DNA from: NIOZ-UU13 sp964653075
GTDB taxonomy: Bacteria; Planctomycetota; Phycisphaerae; Sedimentisphaerales; Anaerobacaceae
Reading direction: 5' to 3'
DNA: 64,000 nucleotides
Assembly (NCBI GenBank): GCA_964653075.1
Contig: CAZZAX010000002.1
Span: 55,756-119,755, forward strand
The position numbers and the translations under genes are program-made. Within the stretch, counting starts at the first letter, position 1; each line of letters starts with the position of its first letter. The notes beneath the pieces are model-generated. The model saw nothing but the letters and a program-made list of their open reading frames with translations, did not search any database and had not been told where the DNA came from. Positions 26,808-36,051 of the stretch are shown here, piece after piece.

Positions 26808-28652
26808 ATGGAGCTTCACTCTATTGATATTTGCATTATCATCATCTATCTGGCGGCTGTGGTTATTATCGGCTGGCTGTTGTCAAAACGCGCCTCGAAA
26901 AATCTCGAAGCCTACTTCCTCGGCGGCAAGTCGCTGCCATGGTACGTGATAGGAACATCACACGGCGCCAGCGGTTTCGATATTACAGGCACGATGTGGT
27001 TCGTTGCGATGCTTTTCACTTACGGCCTCAAAGCCGCTTTTATACCCTGGATTTGGCCCCTTTTTGACAGAGTTTTCCGCCAGGTATATCTCGGCCCCTG
27101 GATCCGGCGCTCTAATGTTCTAACGGGCGCTGAATGGATGCGGACCCGCTTCGGCAAAGGTTTGGGGGGAAACTTATCACATATCAGCGTTGTAGTCTAT
27201 GCGCTGGTGGCGACTGTCGGTTTTTTGGGCTATGCCTTCCAGGGCGTTGGAAAATTCGCCGAAGTATTTTTCCCATGGGACCTTGCCTGGGGCCCGTTTT
27301 CCTCTTCGGATATGTATGGGATAGTTATCTTAGGCATAACGACAGCATACCTTCTTTTCGGGGGGTGGTACAGTGTTGTGCTGACCGATCTTATTCAGTT
27401 TGGCTTGTTGACCGTGGCGTCGGTATTTATTGCAATTGTCGCCATTAACAAGGTAAGTCCGGAAGCACTCAGCAAGGTTGTACCTGCGGGATGGAACGAG
27501 CTGCTGTTCGGGTGGAAGCTTAATCTGGACTGGAGTGGATTAATAGACCAGCTCAACAACAAGATAACAGGCGACGGGTTTTCTCTTTTCGGTATATTAA
27601 TAATGATGATGCTGTTTAAGGGTTTACTCGTGAGCATGGCCGGGCCGGCACCGGGCTATGGGATGCAGCACGTATTGTCCACACGAAATCCAAGAGAGGC
27701 GGCGCTGGAGAACTGGTGGATGTCGATCGTGCAATTGGTGCCGCGGTTTTTAATGATTACGGGCATCGCAGTATTAGGGCTGGTTTATTTCAGCCCTCAG
27801 GTCAACCAGATGCTCGCGGCAGGAGAGAAATTTGATTTTGAAAAGATTTTGCCCTATGTAATCAGGGATTTTGTTCCGGTGGGTCTTGTAGGCGTCCTTT
27901 TAGCAGGTCTCTTGGCCGCCTTTATGAGTACTTTTGATTCTACCGTTAATGCAGGGGCCGCATATCTGGTCAATGACATATACAAACGCTATCTCAATCC
28001 CAATGCGGCTACAAAAAAATATATGTACTCCAGTTATTTCTGCTCAGTACTGCTCGTCGTGGTGGCAATCGTCGTTGGTATTCACATCAAGTCAATACAC
28101 GGCATTACCACCTGGATTGCTTTCGGCCTGTATGGTGGTTACGTGGCGCCGAACATACTAAAGTGGCACTGGTGGCGGTTCAACGGATACGGTTACTTCG
28201 CCGGTATGATAGGCGGCGTTGTGGCGGCTCTCGTTCCGCTGTTAATCGCACCGGATTTAAATAAGATGTATATCCTGCCCTTTAGTCTGCTTATCAGCAC
28301 TATTTCTTCGATAGTAGTCTGCCTGCGAACTCCACCCGAAAAGGACGAGGTGCTGGAGAGCTTTTATCGAAACGTCCGGCCATGGGGATTCTGGAAGCCC
28401 GTTCACGAGAAAATTATCTGCAAAAACCCGAAACTTCAGAAAAATAATAATTTCCGCCGCGATGCATTTAACGTTGCTATCGGAATCATCTGGCAATTAA
28501 ACCTTATGGTAATTCCAATCTGCATTGTCATCAGGCAATATAAGACCTTGTTTATTTCTATTGCAGTACTGGCGGTAACTTCAATCATCATGAAGTTTAC
28601 CTGGTATGACAAGCTCGGCCCCGGCGATATGTATGTGGCCGAAGACACATAA
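26808..28652 (+). CDS. Sodium:solute symporter (SSS family), probable sugar importer
   Basis: 614 residues from ATG at 26808, preceded by AAAGGAAAAC; a longer frame overlapping the GH130 gene has no ribosome site. About 13-14 membrane segments are visible. The SSS signature region includes LGGKSLPWYVIGTSHGASGFD near residue 40 (sodium site on the first transport helix), LLFGGWYSVVLTDLIQ near 183, and LLAGLLAAFMSTFDSTVNAGAAY (quoted in parts LLAGLLAAFMSTFDS and TVNAGAAY) near 365. It should bring a mono- or oligosaccharide in with sodium, feeding the cytoplasmic GH130 enzyme. The gap to GH130 is 14 bases. Confidence 0.92.
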   Translation: MELHSIDICIIIIYLAAVVIIGWLLSKRASKNLEAYFLGGKSLPWYVIGTSHGASGFDITGTMWFVAMLFTYGLKAAFIPWIWPLFDRVFRQVYLGPWIRRSNVLTGAEWMRTRFGKGLGGNLSHISVVVYALVATVGFLGYAFQGVGKFAEVFFPWDLAWGPFSSSDMYGIVILGITTAYLLFGGWYSVVLTDLIQFGLLTVASVFIAIVAINKVSPEALSKVVPAGWNELLFGWKLNLDWSGLIDQLNNKITGDGFSLFGILIMMMLFKGLLVSMAGPAPGYGMQHVLSTRNPREAALENWWMSIVQLVPRFLMITGIAVLGLVYFSPQVNQMLAAGEKFDFEKILPYVIRDFVPVGLVGVLLAGLLAAFMSTFDSTVNAGAAYLVNDIYKRYLNPNAATKKYMYSSYFCSVLLVVVAIVVGIHIKSIHGITTWIAFGLYGGYVAPNILKWHWWRFNGYGYFAGMIGGVVAALVPLLIAPDLNKMYILPFSLLISTISSIVVCLRTPPEKDEVLESFYRNVRPWGFWKPVHEKIICKNPKLQKNNNFRRDAFNVAIGIIWQLNLMVIPICIVIRQYKTLFISIAVLAVTSIIMKFTWYDKLGPGDMYVAEDT

Positions 28653-28671
28653 TATAATAAGGAAAATCATA

Positions 28672-30339
28672 ATGGTCTGGCATATAAATAAAATTGAATG
28701 TCTTTTTGTTTTATTGGCATCTCATATTTTCTTTACCTCGTGTATTTACTCTGCGGAAATTGAAAGGGCAGGTTTGTACTCCGTCATTGAACTTACCTTC
28801 AAAGGCCCCGAGCAAAACGAAAAAGACGTTCCCGCCCGCGATATTGATTTTTGGGTCCGCTTCTGCCATGAAAGTGGTTCTCCCGAGTATAAGATTCACG
28901 GCTTCTGGGACGGTGACGGCAAAGACCGAACAAGCGGCAATATCTTCAAAGTTCGCTTTTGCCCGACAAAAACCGGACGCTGGAACCTAATTGAGGTTTA
29001 TTCGAACAAACCAGCCCTGCACGGACAAAAGCAGGATGACTATTTAACTGTCAAATCCTCGGACCATCCCGGCTTTTGGATTGTCGATTCCAAAAGTCCG
29101 GGCAGCCGTTGGTATATGCGTTCGGATGGCTCCCATCCTTATATCTTCGGCAACACCCATTATTCGTTTCTGTCCGGCTACCAGAAAGGTAATAAGCCAA
29201 GCGGAAATAACATCGCTGCCGATATAGCCGGCAATGCAAAATACTTTAAAAAACTTCGATTCACCTTACATTGCGACCGTTATCCCAATCCCCGGGAAAA
29301 GCCGTTTTTCGATGACAGCGGCCGACTAACCGACCACGGAAATTACTCGCACCGGCCAAATCCGCGATGGTTCAGCCAAAGGGCTGACATGGCCGTAAAG
29401 ACGGCATATAAACACGACCTGATTGCAGACCTTATTCTGTGCGGTCCCGATACCCGGGACTCCCGCTCAAACCTGCACGCCGAACATAACGGCGGTGACC
29501 CCACTCCATGGCTAAAATATGTCGCCGCACGTTATGGTAGCTTTCCTAATGTATGGATATGCCTGTGCAATGAATACGAGATAAAGACCCCCAAATATAC
29601 CGAGGAAGAAATTGCCCGGTTCGGACGCATCATCAAACAATACCTTCCCTTTCCGACACCTCTGAGCGTGCATTCTACACCTCGCACACTCTGGTCGAAC
29701 AAGTTCGATGAGCTTCCCGCATGGAACGACCATCAGATTATCCAGAAAAAGATTCGCAATCTTCCTGATGCTGCCGACGTAATCCAAGATACATGGCAAA
29801 ACAAGGACGGCCAAAAACCACATAACAAACCGACTGTCAATGACGAGTTAAGTTATCAGGGCAAAGGTGACAAGCACACCGAACAAGACACCATTGAGTC
29901 TCACCTCGGCGTCTTTCTTGGCGGCGGCTACGGCACAACCGGCGAAAAACCCGGCTCAAAACTGGGACAATATTTCAGGGGATGTTTTAACCCCGCCGGG
30001 CACACCGCCGCTGACAATCTAAAATACCTGCGACAGATAATCGATACCCATATCACCTTTTGGAAAATGGTTCCCGATACCGGCATCTTCTCGAACCTTC
30101 ATCCCAACTTTCGAGGCCTTGCCTTCCCCGGCCGCGAGTACGTCCTCGGCACGAATAAAGCCCACAATAATATAATCGCCAGCCTGCCTGCCGGCACCTG
30201 GACGGTCATTCGCTACGATATAATAAATAAAAAGACAGTAACGTTAACCAAAACCGCTCGCAGCACTTTCAGCTTCGATTCCCCCGATAGCCGTGCGGCC
30301 ATGTTCCATTTCAAAAAAATAGAAGGAGGCAGAAAATAA
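28672..30339 (+). CDS. DUF5060/DUF4038 glycoside hydrolase (GH140-like)
   Basis: 555 residues from ATG at 28672 (AAGGAAAATCATA precedes it); a longer frame starts inside the symporter gene and lacks a ribosome site. The signal peptide is weak, ending near IYSAE. An N-terminal DUF5060 beta-sandwich is seen in FWVRFCHESG and KVRFCPTKTGRWNL (about residues 25-130). A TIM-barrel part follows with HPYIFGNTHYSFLSG, HCDRYPNP, and VWICLCNEYEIKTP, where the Glu after Asn is the likely acid/base. DUF4038 proteins such as GH140 act on pectic apiose side chains, but the specificity here is unknown. Confidence 0.8.
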   Translation: MVWHINKIECLFVLLASHIFFTSCIYSAEIERAGLYSVIELTFKGPEQNEKDVPARDIDFWVRFCHESGSPEYKIHGFWDGDGKDRTSGNIFKVRFCPTKTGRWNLIEVYSNKPALHGQKQDDYLTVKSSDHPGFWIVDSKSPGSRWYMRSDGSHPYIFGNTHYSFLSGYQKGNKPSGNNIAADIAGNAKYFKKLRFTLHCDRYPNPREKPFFDDSGRLTDHGNYSHRPNPRWFSQRADMAVKTAYKHDLIADLILCGPDTRDSRSNLHAEHNGGDPTPWLKYVAARYGSFPNVWICLCNEYEIKTPKYTEEEIARFGRIIKQYLPFPTPLSVHSTPRTLWSNKFDELPAWNDHQIIQKKIRNLPDAADVIQDTWQNKDGQKPHNKPTVNDELSYQGKGDKHTEQDTIESHLGVFLGGGYGTTGEKPGSKLGQYFRGCFNPAGHTAADNLKYLRQIIDTHITFWKMVPDTGIFSNLHPNFRGLAFPGREYVLGTNKAHNNIIASLPAGTWTVIRYDIINKKTVTLTKTARSTFSFDSPDSRAAMFHFKKIEGGRK

Positions 30340-30340
30340 A

Positions 30341-31804
30341 ATGACACATACTTTATCTCGACGTGAGTTCTTAAGAAAAACATCGATAGCAGTTGCACTT
30401 TCAGCGACAGGTTGTTTAGCAGTAAGAAAATCTAAAGCTTCCAGGCTTCCAAATCTCGTTTTTATGTTTCCAGACCAGTTTCGCCGGCAAGCCATAGGTT
30501 ATATGAATGAGGATCCGGTTATCACTCCATCTCTGGACCGGTTCGCATCTGAAAGCATGGTTCTTACTGATGCCGTAAGTAGCTATCCCGTTTGCAGCCC
30601 ATTTAGGGCTCAGTTATTTACAGGCAAGTATCCAATCTCGAACGGTGTTACCACAAATTGCAATTCCGGCCAGATTGTCTTCCTCAAACAAAACGAACGA
30701 TGTCTGAGCGATATTCTCTACGATAGCGGCTATAGTCTGGGCTATCTGGGCAAGTGGCATTTAGACAAGCCCCATGAGCCGTATGTTGGGCGCAGAAGAG
30801 GCCGCGTCGGCACCAAAGGCGGCGGCATCGTCTGGGACGAGTTTGTCCCTGCCCACCGTCGTCACGGCTTTGAATTCTGGCACGCTTACAACTGCCGTGA
30901 CCAGCACCTTAACCCACGCTACTGGACAAAAGACTCCAAACGCACGGAACCAATATATTTCAAAGAATGGTCCACAAAACACGAGGCCGATGTCGCCGTC
31001 GAGTTCATCAAAAATCCGCAAAACAAGTATCGCCAGCCGAACAAACCTTTTGCCCTGTTCATTGCTCCGAACCCACCGCATACTCCTTTTGACCAGGTGC
31101 CGAAAAAGTACGTGGATATGTACGAGGGCAAAACTTATAAGGACCTGCTCAACCGTCCCAATTTTGACCGTAATAATCCCCATCCTCAGGCAAAAGCCCA
31201 CGTTAAAAACTATTTTGCCGCAGTTACCGGCACTGATGAGCAGTTTGGTCGAATCCTTACGGCCTTAAAAGAAGCAGGCCTCGAAGACAATACAATTGTT
31301 GTCTTTACATCCGACCACGGCGAGATGATGGGCTCCCACAATCGAATGCACAAGAGTGTTCCTTACGAAGAGTCTATCGGAATCCCTTTCATAATTCGCT
31401 GGCCCGGAAAGATACCCCCTCGCAGGGACAACCTGCTGTTGACACCTCCTGACATTATGCCCAGTTTACTAAGTTTGATGGGATTCTCTGAACTAATACC
31501 AAATGACGTTGAAGGCGCTGATTATTCTTCAATTATGCTTGGCAAAAAAGGCAATAGACCGGCATCTGCCCTGTATCTCAACTGCTCCGGCCCGCATGGC
31601 GGCAGAAGGGGTCTGCGAACACATAGATATACTTTTACTATTACTCCGGATAAAAATGCAAATAAAGAGGTTCTCTTATTTGACAATATTGCGGACCCAT
31701 ACCAGCTAAATAACATAGCCGACAACAATCCGTCAATAGTACGTAAATTGACCGCGGAGCTTAAACGCTGGCTCGAAAAAACAAACGACCCCTGGAAAAT
31801 ATAA
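30341..31804 (+). CDS. Tat-exported type I sulfatase
   Basis: 487 residues; GGAGG precedes the ATG, which is one base after the previous stop. The Tat signal SRREFLRKTS runs into a lipobox-like TGC. Metal ligand Asp45 is in FMFPDQFRRQ. The formylglycine motif CSPFR (Cys85, Pro87, Arg89) matches CxPxR. Further motifs are GYLGKWHLDKP, APNPPHTPF, and VFTSDHGEMMGSHN. It should cleave sulfate esters from a polysaccharide outside the cytoplasm. Activation needs a formylglycine-generating enzyme or anSME, neither of which is in this window. Position at the end of the GH130 operon suggests the target glycan is sulfated. Confidence 0.92.
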   Translation: MTHTLSRREFLRKTSIAVALSATGCLAVRKSKASRLPNLVFMFPDQFRRQAIGYMNEDPVITPSLDRFASESMVLTDAVSSYPVCSPFRAQLFTGKYPISNGVTTNCNSGQIVFLKQNERCLSDILYDSGYSLGYLGKWHLDKPHEPYVGRRRGRVGTKGGGIVWDEFVPAHRRHGFEFWHAYNCRDQHLNPRYWTKDSKRTEPIYFKEWSTKHEADVAVEFIKNPQNKYRQPNKPFALFIAPNPPHTPFDQVPKKYVDMYEGKTYKDLLNRPNFDRNNPHPQAKAHVKNYFAAVTGTDEQFGRILTALKEAGLEDNTIVVFTSDHGEMMGSHNRMHKSVPYEESIGIPFIIRWPGKIPPRRDNLLLTPPDIMPSLLSLMGFSELIPNDVEGADYSSIMLGKKGNRPASALYLNCSGPHGGRRGLRTHRYTFTITPDKNANKEVLLFDNIADPYQLNNIADNNPSIVRKLTAELKRWLEKTNDPWKI

Positions 31805-31821
31805 ACTTACCTCATTATTCT

Positions 31822-31984
31822 TGTCATTGCGAGCACCTCACCTGATTCTCAGGATGCATGCAAAATAAACTAAGATATTGGCTGAATCGCGCTAACATGT
31901 TTCTATTACAATACTTACATATAATATCGTGCCGAATGCGATTTCTTAGTTCATTAGGAGGAGCGAAGCAATGCGGCAATCATT
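31822..31984. repeat. Interrupted GCGAAGCAAT-type dispersed repeat
   Basis: The 5' part GTCATTGCGAGCACC and the 3' part GGAGGAGCGAAGCAATGC, which in many bacterial genomes are adjacent in one intergenic repeat, are here about 120 bases apart. The stretch 31805-32190 has no gene; it holds this repeat, the next one, and plain A+T-rich sequence. Recognition rests on memory of the common motif, not a search. Confidence 0.35.
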
Positions 31985-32017
31985 GTCCTCGAATGTCGTA
32001 ATCGGGGATTTATTTTT

Positions 32018-32073
32018 GTCATCCCGACCGAAAGCCTGCCCTGAGTGAAGTCGAACGGGTGGAGGGATCTGGC
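32018..32073. repeat. Dispersed intergenic repeat (GAGTGAAGTCGAACGGGTGG type)
   Basis: A 56-base stretch with CATCCCGACCGAAAG followed by GAGTGAAGTCGAACGGGTGG and AGGGATCTGG. This resembles widely scattered intergenic repeats of unknown function in several phyla. It lies between the sulfatase and the small membrane protein gene. Confidence 0.35.
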
Positions 32074-32190
32074 TTACGAATTGACATGTGCTCAAGTGTA
32101 AAAAGGAAAAACAACGGATTTGAAATCTCTAAAACTGTGTAATTCTCAATTCTAAATTCTTACTTCTAAATTCCAAAACCGCCTTGCAGG

Positions 32191-32751
32191 TTAAGCCGCT
32201 GGTATGCTCTTGCCCTTCATCCAGGGACATGACTCTTTCTGGGGGCATCCTTTGCACCCATGTTTTCTCGAAACCAGCGGCAGAATCACAAATGCATCAA
32301 GAGCAAATACAACAAGCAGGACCAATAGTGTCCAGGAGAAGCTGCGTATAACAAAAGGCACACCGACTAAAACAGGTATGAACCACAAAGGTACAATCAC
32401 AGGTATATGCTTCTTGAATTTTTCGCTAAAGGATTCGATTGGTTTTTTTTTCCGAAACCTCGCGGCTATCCGGCCATATCCACAGGGACAGGATTTCGTA
32501 TTCCAGTGCCCGCAGTAGGGACACACGAATATCATAATCCAAAAAGCTCCCATAAGCCCGTATATTAGATAAGCCGCCGCCGCTATCTTGCCCCAGGCAG
32601 TCCCGCCAATAGCCGCGCCCGAAACAATCGCCCCCAGCACCGTCATAGCTATGTAGGGAATATTGTGGAAAAGCTCCTGAGCAGGTGAGTATTCACGTAA
32701 AGATACGCTGTCTTGATGCCCCGAATTGTCTGATATTTCTTTGTTCACCAA
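32191..32751 (-). CDS. Membrane protein with cysteine clusters, unknown function
   Basis: 186 residues with about four membrane helices: IAMTVLGAIVSGAAIGG, AAAAYLIYGLMGAFWIMIFV, VIVPLWFIPVLVGVPFVI and TLLVLLVVFALDAFVIL. Directly after helix 2, VCPYCGHWNTKSCPCGYG has two Cys pairs like a zinc ribbon, and the C-terminal tail has GCKGCPQKESCPW, another four-Cys group. The Cys clusters could bind metal or Fe-S. I do not recognise the family. It lies alone in a repeat-rich gap. Confidence 0.65.
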   Translation of the reverse strand: MVNKEISDNSGHQDSVSLREYSPAQELFHNIPYIAMTVLGAIVSGAAIGGTAWGKIAAAAYLIYGLMGAFWIMIFVCPYCGHWNTKSCPCGYGRIAARFRKKKPIESFSEKFKKHIPVIVPLWFIPVLVGVPFVIRSFSWTLLVLLVVFALDAFVILPLVSRKHGCKGCPQKESCPWMKGKSIPAA

Positions 32752-32981
32752 TACATTTTTTCCTGAAACATAAGCCCATGTCTCACTTATCAGAAATTAT
32801 ATCATTATTAACCGTCTAAGCGAGCATCTTTTGCCCTTAATATTTAACCCTTTAATTCATTAAGCGGGTTATCATTAATTATTCTAAAGCCGCGTGAGTT
32901 TACCCTGTGGGATAGCGAATATCAACCTAACTTCACCCAAAACAATCTTCCGTTTGTTCTGGTAACCTGATAGTTGCTTAA

Positions 32982-33113
32982 ATTGACACCTCAGAACTAC
33001 TCTCAGACCTCGTTGAAATTGTCCGGCGTTGGCCTCAGTTACCTAATGCTATACGCTCGGAGATTGCGTCTATTCATGTCCTCCGTTATGTAATTCCTTT
33101 CTTCCGGCTTTAG
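32982..33113 (+). pseudogene. Decayed C-terminal fragment of a small ORF (SDLVEIVRRWPQLP tail)
   Basis: A frame directly after a TAA reads SELLSDLVEIVRRWPQLP then NAIRSEIASI and stops at 33113. The W-x-x-LP-x-x-[IV]-R-x-x-I pattern resembles the tail of small proteins often found beside tyrosine recombinases in planctomycetes and proteobacteria (from memory). No start codon or upstream coding part is present, so it is probably a relic. The rest of 32752-33145 shows no gene. Confidence 0.45.
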
Positions 33114-33145
33114 GTTTGCCGGATAGCCGGACTTAAGCCGCTGTT

Positions 33146-34633
33146 CTACCGCACGTCGTATCTCATGAATCCCGCAAACGCCCCTGCAAAAAACACGACA
33201 TTAAACAAAACGAGTATCCCCCAGTAAGGCAGCACTTCGTTTAATTTGTCTTTCAACACATCCTCCTCTTTTAACACAAAACGCGGCCGGTCGCTAACGT
33301 CTAAAAAAGACTCTTCCCCAAATGCCGGGTTCTTTTCTTTCGCATCTTGTATTTTCTTGTCCACATACGGTCGTAACTGATTTTCATATTCGTCTTTAGT
33401 CTGTTCCAAGTAATCCAAGCTTCGCAGGCCTGTACCTGTCAGATCTCTGGCAATATAAACAAAATTTGCAAAAGGTGAAATGCAGGCCAGGTTTTTCGCG
33501 AGCTTTGTTTGCAAAGCAGCTTTTCTAAGCAGGTCTTCATCAACGGGATTAATCCCTCGGATACGTATAAGTTCTTCATTTGCCTTTCCAATCTCCTCAC
33601 GGAATGCATTCATCATTGCCTTAAACTCAGGATCGGCTTCTGCTCGCTGCTGGGCTGCTTTTTCATGCTTAGGGCTGGCACCTCTACCAGGAAAAAGCCA
33701 GGCTCCAATGCCTCCGAATTCCATTGATTCAAACTCAGAAAATAGTGTGCCATATTGGCTTTTTAATTTCTTTGCAGCTTCTTTCATAAGTTCCCGTGCT
33801 GCTTCAATAGAATGAATCTCAATTTCACGATTCTGCCTTTCAGTTTCTTTAATCGATGGAATACGACAAAGCTGGGCAGAGATGTAAACACATACATTGG
33901 GAATCACCAGAATCAGCAGTACCCAAAGGAAAAGACAATTCAGGATCGAAGTAGAAGAATATCTGGAAAATGTAGATACCATAAGCCCCAAAAGATAAAA
34001 CAATGTAATGAAAGTAACAGAGGCTGCGGTTAACAAGGCAAGCTCCAGCCATGCTGAGCCATTCCATTGGATAGCCGGATTTACTGAAATATAAAGTGCC
34101 CCGACCAGAAGTGATAAGATAAATGGGATTATCAGGCTGGCGACACCTCCGATAAATTTGCCAAAAAGAACCGTTGTTCTGGATATGGAATTGGCTATCA
34201 CCAATCTGAGGGTACCACTCTGTCGTTCTCCGGCTATGGCATCGTGAGAAAATAGAATCGCCAGTAAACTCATAATAATCGTCACAATAAACAAGAAGTC
34301 AAAAGGGGGAAAGAGTATTGGTAGAGGATTATCATAAAAAGACTCCACATTCTCGTCGCCTGAAATACCAATTATGAGCGGTCGAAACCTTTCCGGCGGC
34401 TTCTGTGGACGAAGCATCCCTAAAAGTCTATGGCGGTCAGCGTTAGCATAATTGTCCAGGATTTCATCCTGTAAGTTTATCCTGGCGTTGTAATCCTTTA
34501 TCTCTTGCTGGTAATCATGGGCCAAAATCATAATGCAAGCGATGGTTATAATGATGCACAAAACAAGACCAATCATAAACCGCAGATTGAGGATATTGTT
34601 CAAAAACTCTCTTGCAATTATTGTTTTTAACAT
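33146..34633 (-). CDS. ABC-2 type permease, copy 2 of an orphan pair
   Basis: 495 residues from ATG at 34633, where AAAGGAGA lies seven bases upstream; the frame is open to 34669 but without a ribosome site there. The first helix FMIGLVLCIIITIACIMIL is followed by a soluble stretch, four more helices (FLFIVTIIMSLLAILF, GGVASLIIPFILSLLVGALY, ASVTFITLFYLLGLMVS, LFLWVLLILVIPNVCVYI), a charged region of about 170 residues, and a last helix ending in FMRYDVR. The motif AGERQSGTLRLVI after helix 2 is typical of ABC-2 permeases related to NosY/GldF. No ATPase gene is adjacent. It is 22 bases after its paralogue. Confidence 0.85.
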   Translation of the reverse strand: MLKTIIAREFLNNILNLRFMIGLVLCIIITIACIMILAHDYQQEIKDYNARINLQDEILDNYANADRHRLLGMLRPQKPPERFRPLIIGISGDENVESFYDNPLPILFPPFDFLFIVTIIMSLLAILFSHDAIAGERQSGTLRLVIANSISRTTVLFGKFIGGVASLIIPFILSLLVGALYISVNPAIQWNGSAWLELALLTAASVTFITLFYLLGLMVSTFSRYSSTSILNCLFLWVLLILVIPNVCVYISAQLCRIPSIKETERQNREIEIHSIEAARELMKEAAKKLKSQYGTLFSEFESMEFGGIGAWLFPGRGASPKHEKAAQQRAEADPEFKAMMNAFREEIGKANEELIRIRGINPVDEDLLRKAALQTKLAKNLACISPFANFVYIARDLTGTGLRSLDYLEQTKDEYENQLRPYVDKKIQDAKEKNPAFGEESFLDVSDRPRFVLKEEDVLKDKLNEVLPYWGILVLFNVVFFAGAFAGFMRYDVR

Positions 34634-34655
34634 CGATACTCTCCTTTGATTAAAA

Positions 34656-35930
34656 TTATCGCACATCATACCTCAGGAAAGCCACATGCGCCCCTGTGAA
34701 AAAAAGTATGTTAAACAAAATTAGAATTAAACAATTGCCCAGGCCTCCTTGGCCTAAAACCTCTTTAACCGAACTGCGCTGATAACTAAAAATCGGATCA
34801 TTGCCCTCTTCATTATCCCAATCCCATAAGATGTCCCTGTATTGCAAAACCGCCCTTTTTAACCGGCGTTCTTCTGCCATACCAGTTCCCATAATGTCGG
34901 TTGCCAGGAAGGTAAATGCAGCAGTCGGGGAAAATCCGGTGATACTCTGAGATACTTTTACCAGGCTATTGAAACGGTTGCTATAAACTTCGCCTAATTC
35001 ATCGACTTCTGCCGCAAAGCGGCCGACAAGCACTTCCTCACGCTTATCGAAATCCTGTTGAGTTTTGGGAATCCTCTTGATCTCAAAAAGAGACTTAATC
35101 CGGTTGTACTCAGAACGATACTTATTCTGGATTTGTTCACGTTTTAGCTCAAGCCGCTGAGCAGTGGGAATCCGGACAAATTGACGGGCCAGAATGTTGC
35201 CAAGATTCGGAATGAGAAATACAAAAATAGCCCAGACAAACAAAGAAATGACCAAAGATGTAGAAGAACGATGTGTAAGGCAGGAAATCAACAAGCCTAA
35301 GGAGAAGAAAACGGCTAAATAGATCACACTGCTTAAGAGGAACAGCCCCAGTTTTAGCAAATTGTATGGATTCATATCTACCATAGGTGATAAGGTCGCG
35401 AGAATTGTACCCAAAAGTACAGCCAGGAAGAAAGGCAGGATAAAGCTTATAAATCCGCCGATCCATTTGCCAATAATCAGAATCGGCCTTTTCAGGCTAT
35501 TGCTTAGCGATTGCCGCAGTGTCCCTGTCTCTTTTTCGCCGCAAACCATATCGAAGGCAAACAGCATAGCGCAAAGAGACAGTATGACCTTGATGATATA
35601 CAGCAGGTCCGGCGCTGTGAAAAGCTTGAAAAGATTGTTCACCGACTTCTGTTTTTTACTGTTGATCTCGATTCCTCCACGAAATTTTACTTCAAAGGAG
35701 CGGCATAGATTCTCGTCCAGGCCCTTGGCAAAGATAGACAACGGTGTGGGCCGAATAACTGCGCCAGACTCAGACTGTAAGATCTCATAATTCTCCAGGG
35801 CCAGACAGTAATCGCGATACATAACGAATATGCTCACGAGAATCAATATTGCCGAAAGAACAAATATTATCGAAAACTTGTAACTGAAAAGGTTATTAAG
35901 TATCTCTTTTCTGATTATTGACTTAAGCAT
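34656..35930 (-). CDS. ABC-2 type permease, copy 1 of an orphan pair
   Basis: 424 residues from ATG at 35930 (AAAGGAAAGACC precedes it); the frame is open to 36017, but the extra residues look non-coding. It shares the layout of the downstream gene: MLKSIIRKEILNN at the start, CGEKETGTLRQSLSN after helix 2, a long charged region after helix 5, and the same C-terminal helix ending in FLRYDVR. The two are diverged tandem paralogues, and probably form a heterodimeric permease. An ATPase must be encoded elsewhere. Confidence 0.85.
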   Translation of the reverse strand: MLKSIIRKEILNNLFSYKFSIIFVLSAILILVSIFVMYRDYCLALENYEILQSESGAVIRPTPLSIFAKGLDENLCRSFEVKFRGGIEINSKKQKSVNNLFKLFTAPDLLYIIKVILSLCAMLFAFDMVCGEKETGTLRQSLSNSLKRPILIIGKWIGGFISFILPFFLAVLLGTILATLSPMVDMNPYNLLKLGLFLLSSVIYLAVFFSLGLLISCLTHRSSTSLVISLFVWAIFVFLIPNLGNILARQFVRIPTAQRLELKREQIQNKYRSEYNRIKSLFEIKRIPKTQQDFDKREEVLVGRFAAEVDELGEVYSNRFNSLVKVSQSITGFSPTAAFTFLATDIMGTGMAEERRLKRAVLQYRDILWDWDNEEGNDPIFSYQRSSVKEVLGQGGLGNCLILILFNILFFTGAHVAFLRYDVR

Positions 35931-36051
35931 GGTCTTTCCTTTCTTACCGCATGTCGTAGCGCAAAAACGACACAAAACATTCTTCCACTCTTTATCTAAG
36001 AGCAATGGGTGTGCCAAAAGAGTAATAAACTCGATGAAATACCATAACTTG

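Noticed and set aside
28606..28672. N-terminal extension of the DUF5060 glycosidase into the symporter gene
   Set aside because: The extension has no Shine-Dalgarno and lacks signal character; the ATG at 28672 has AAGGAAAA upstream.
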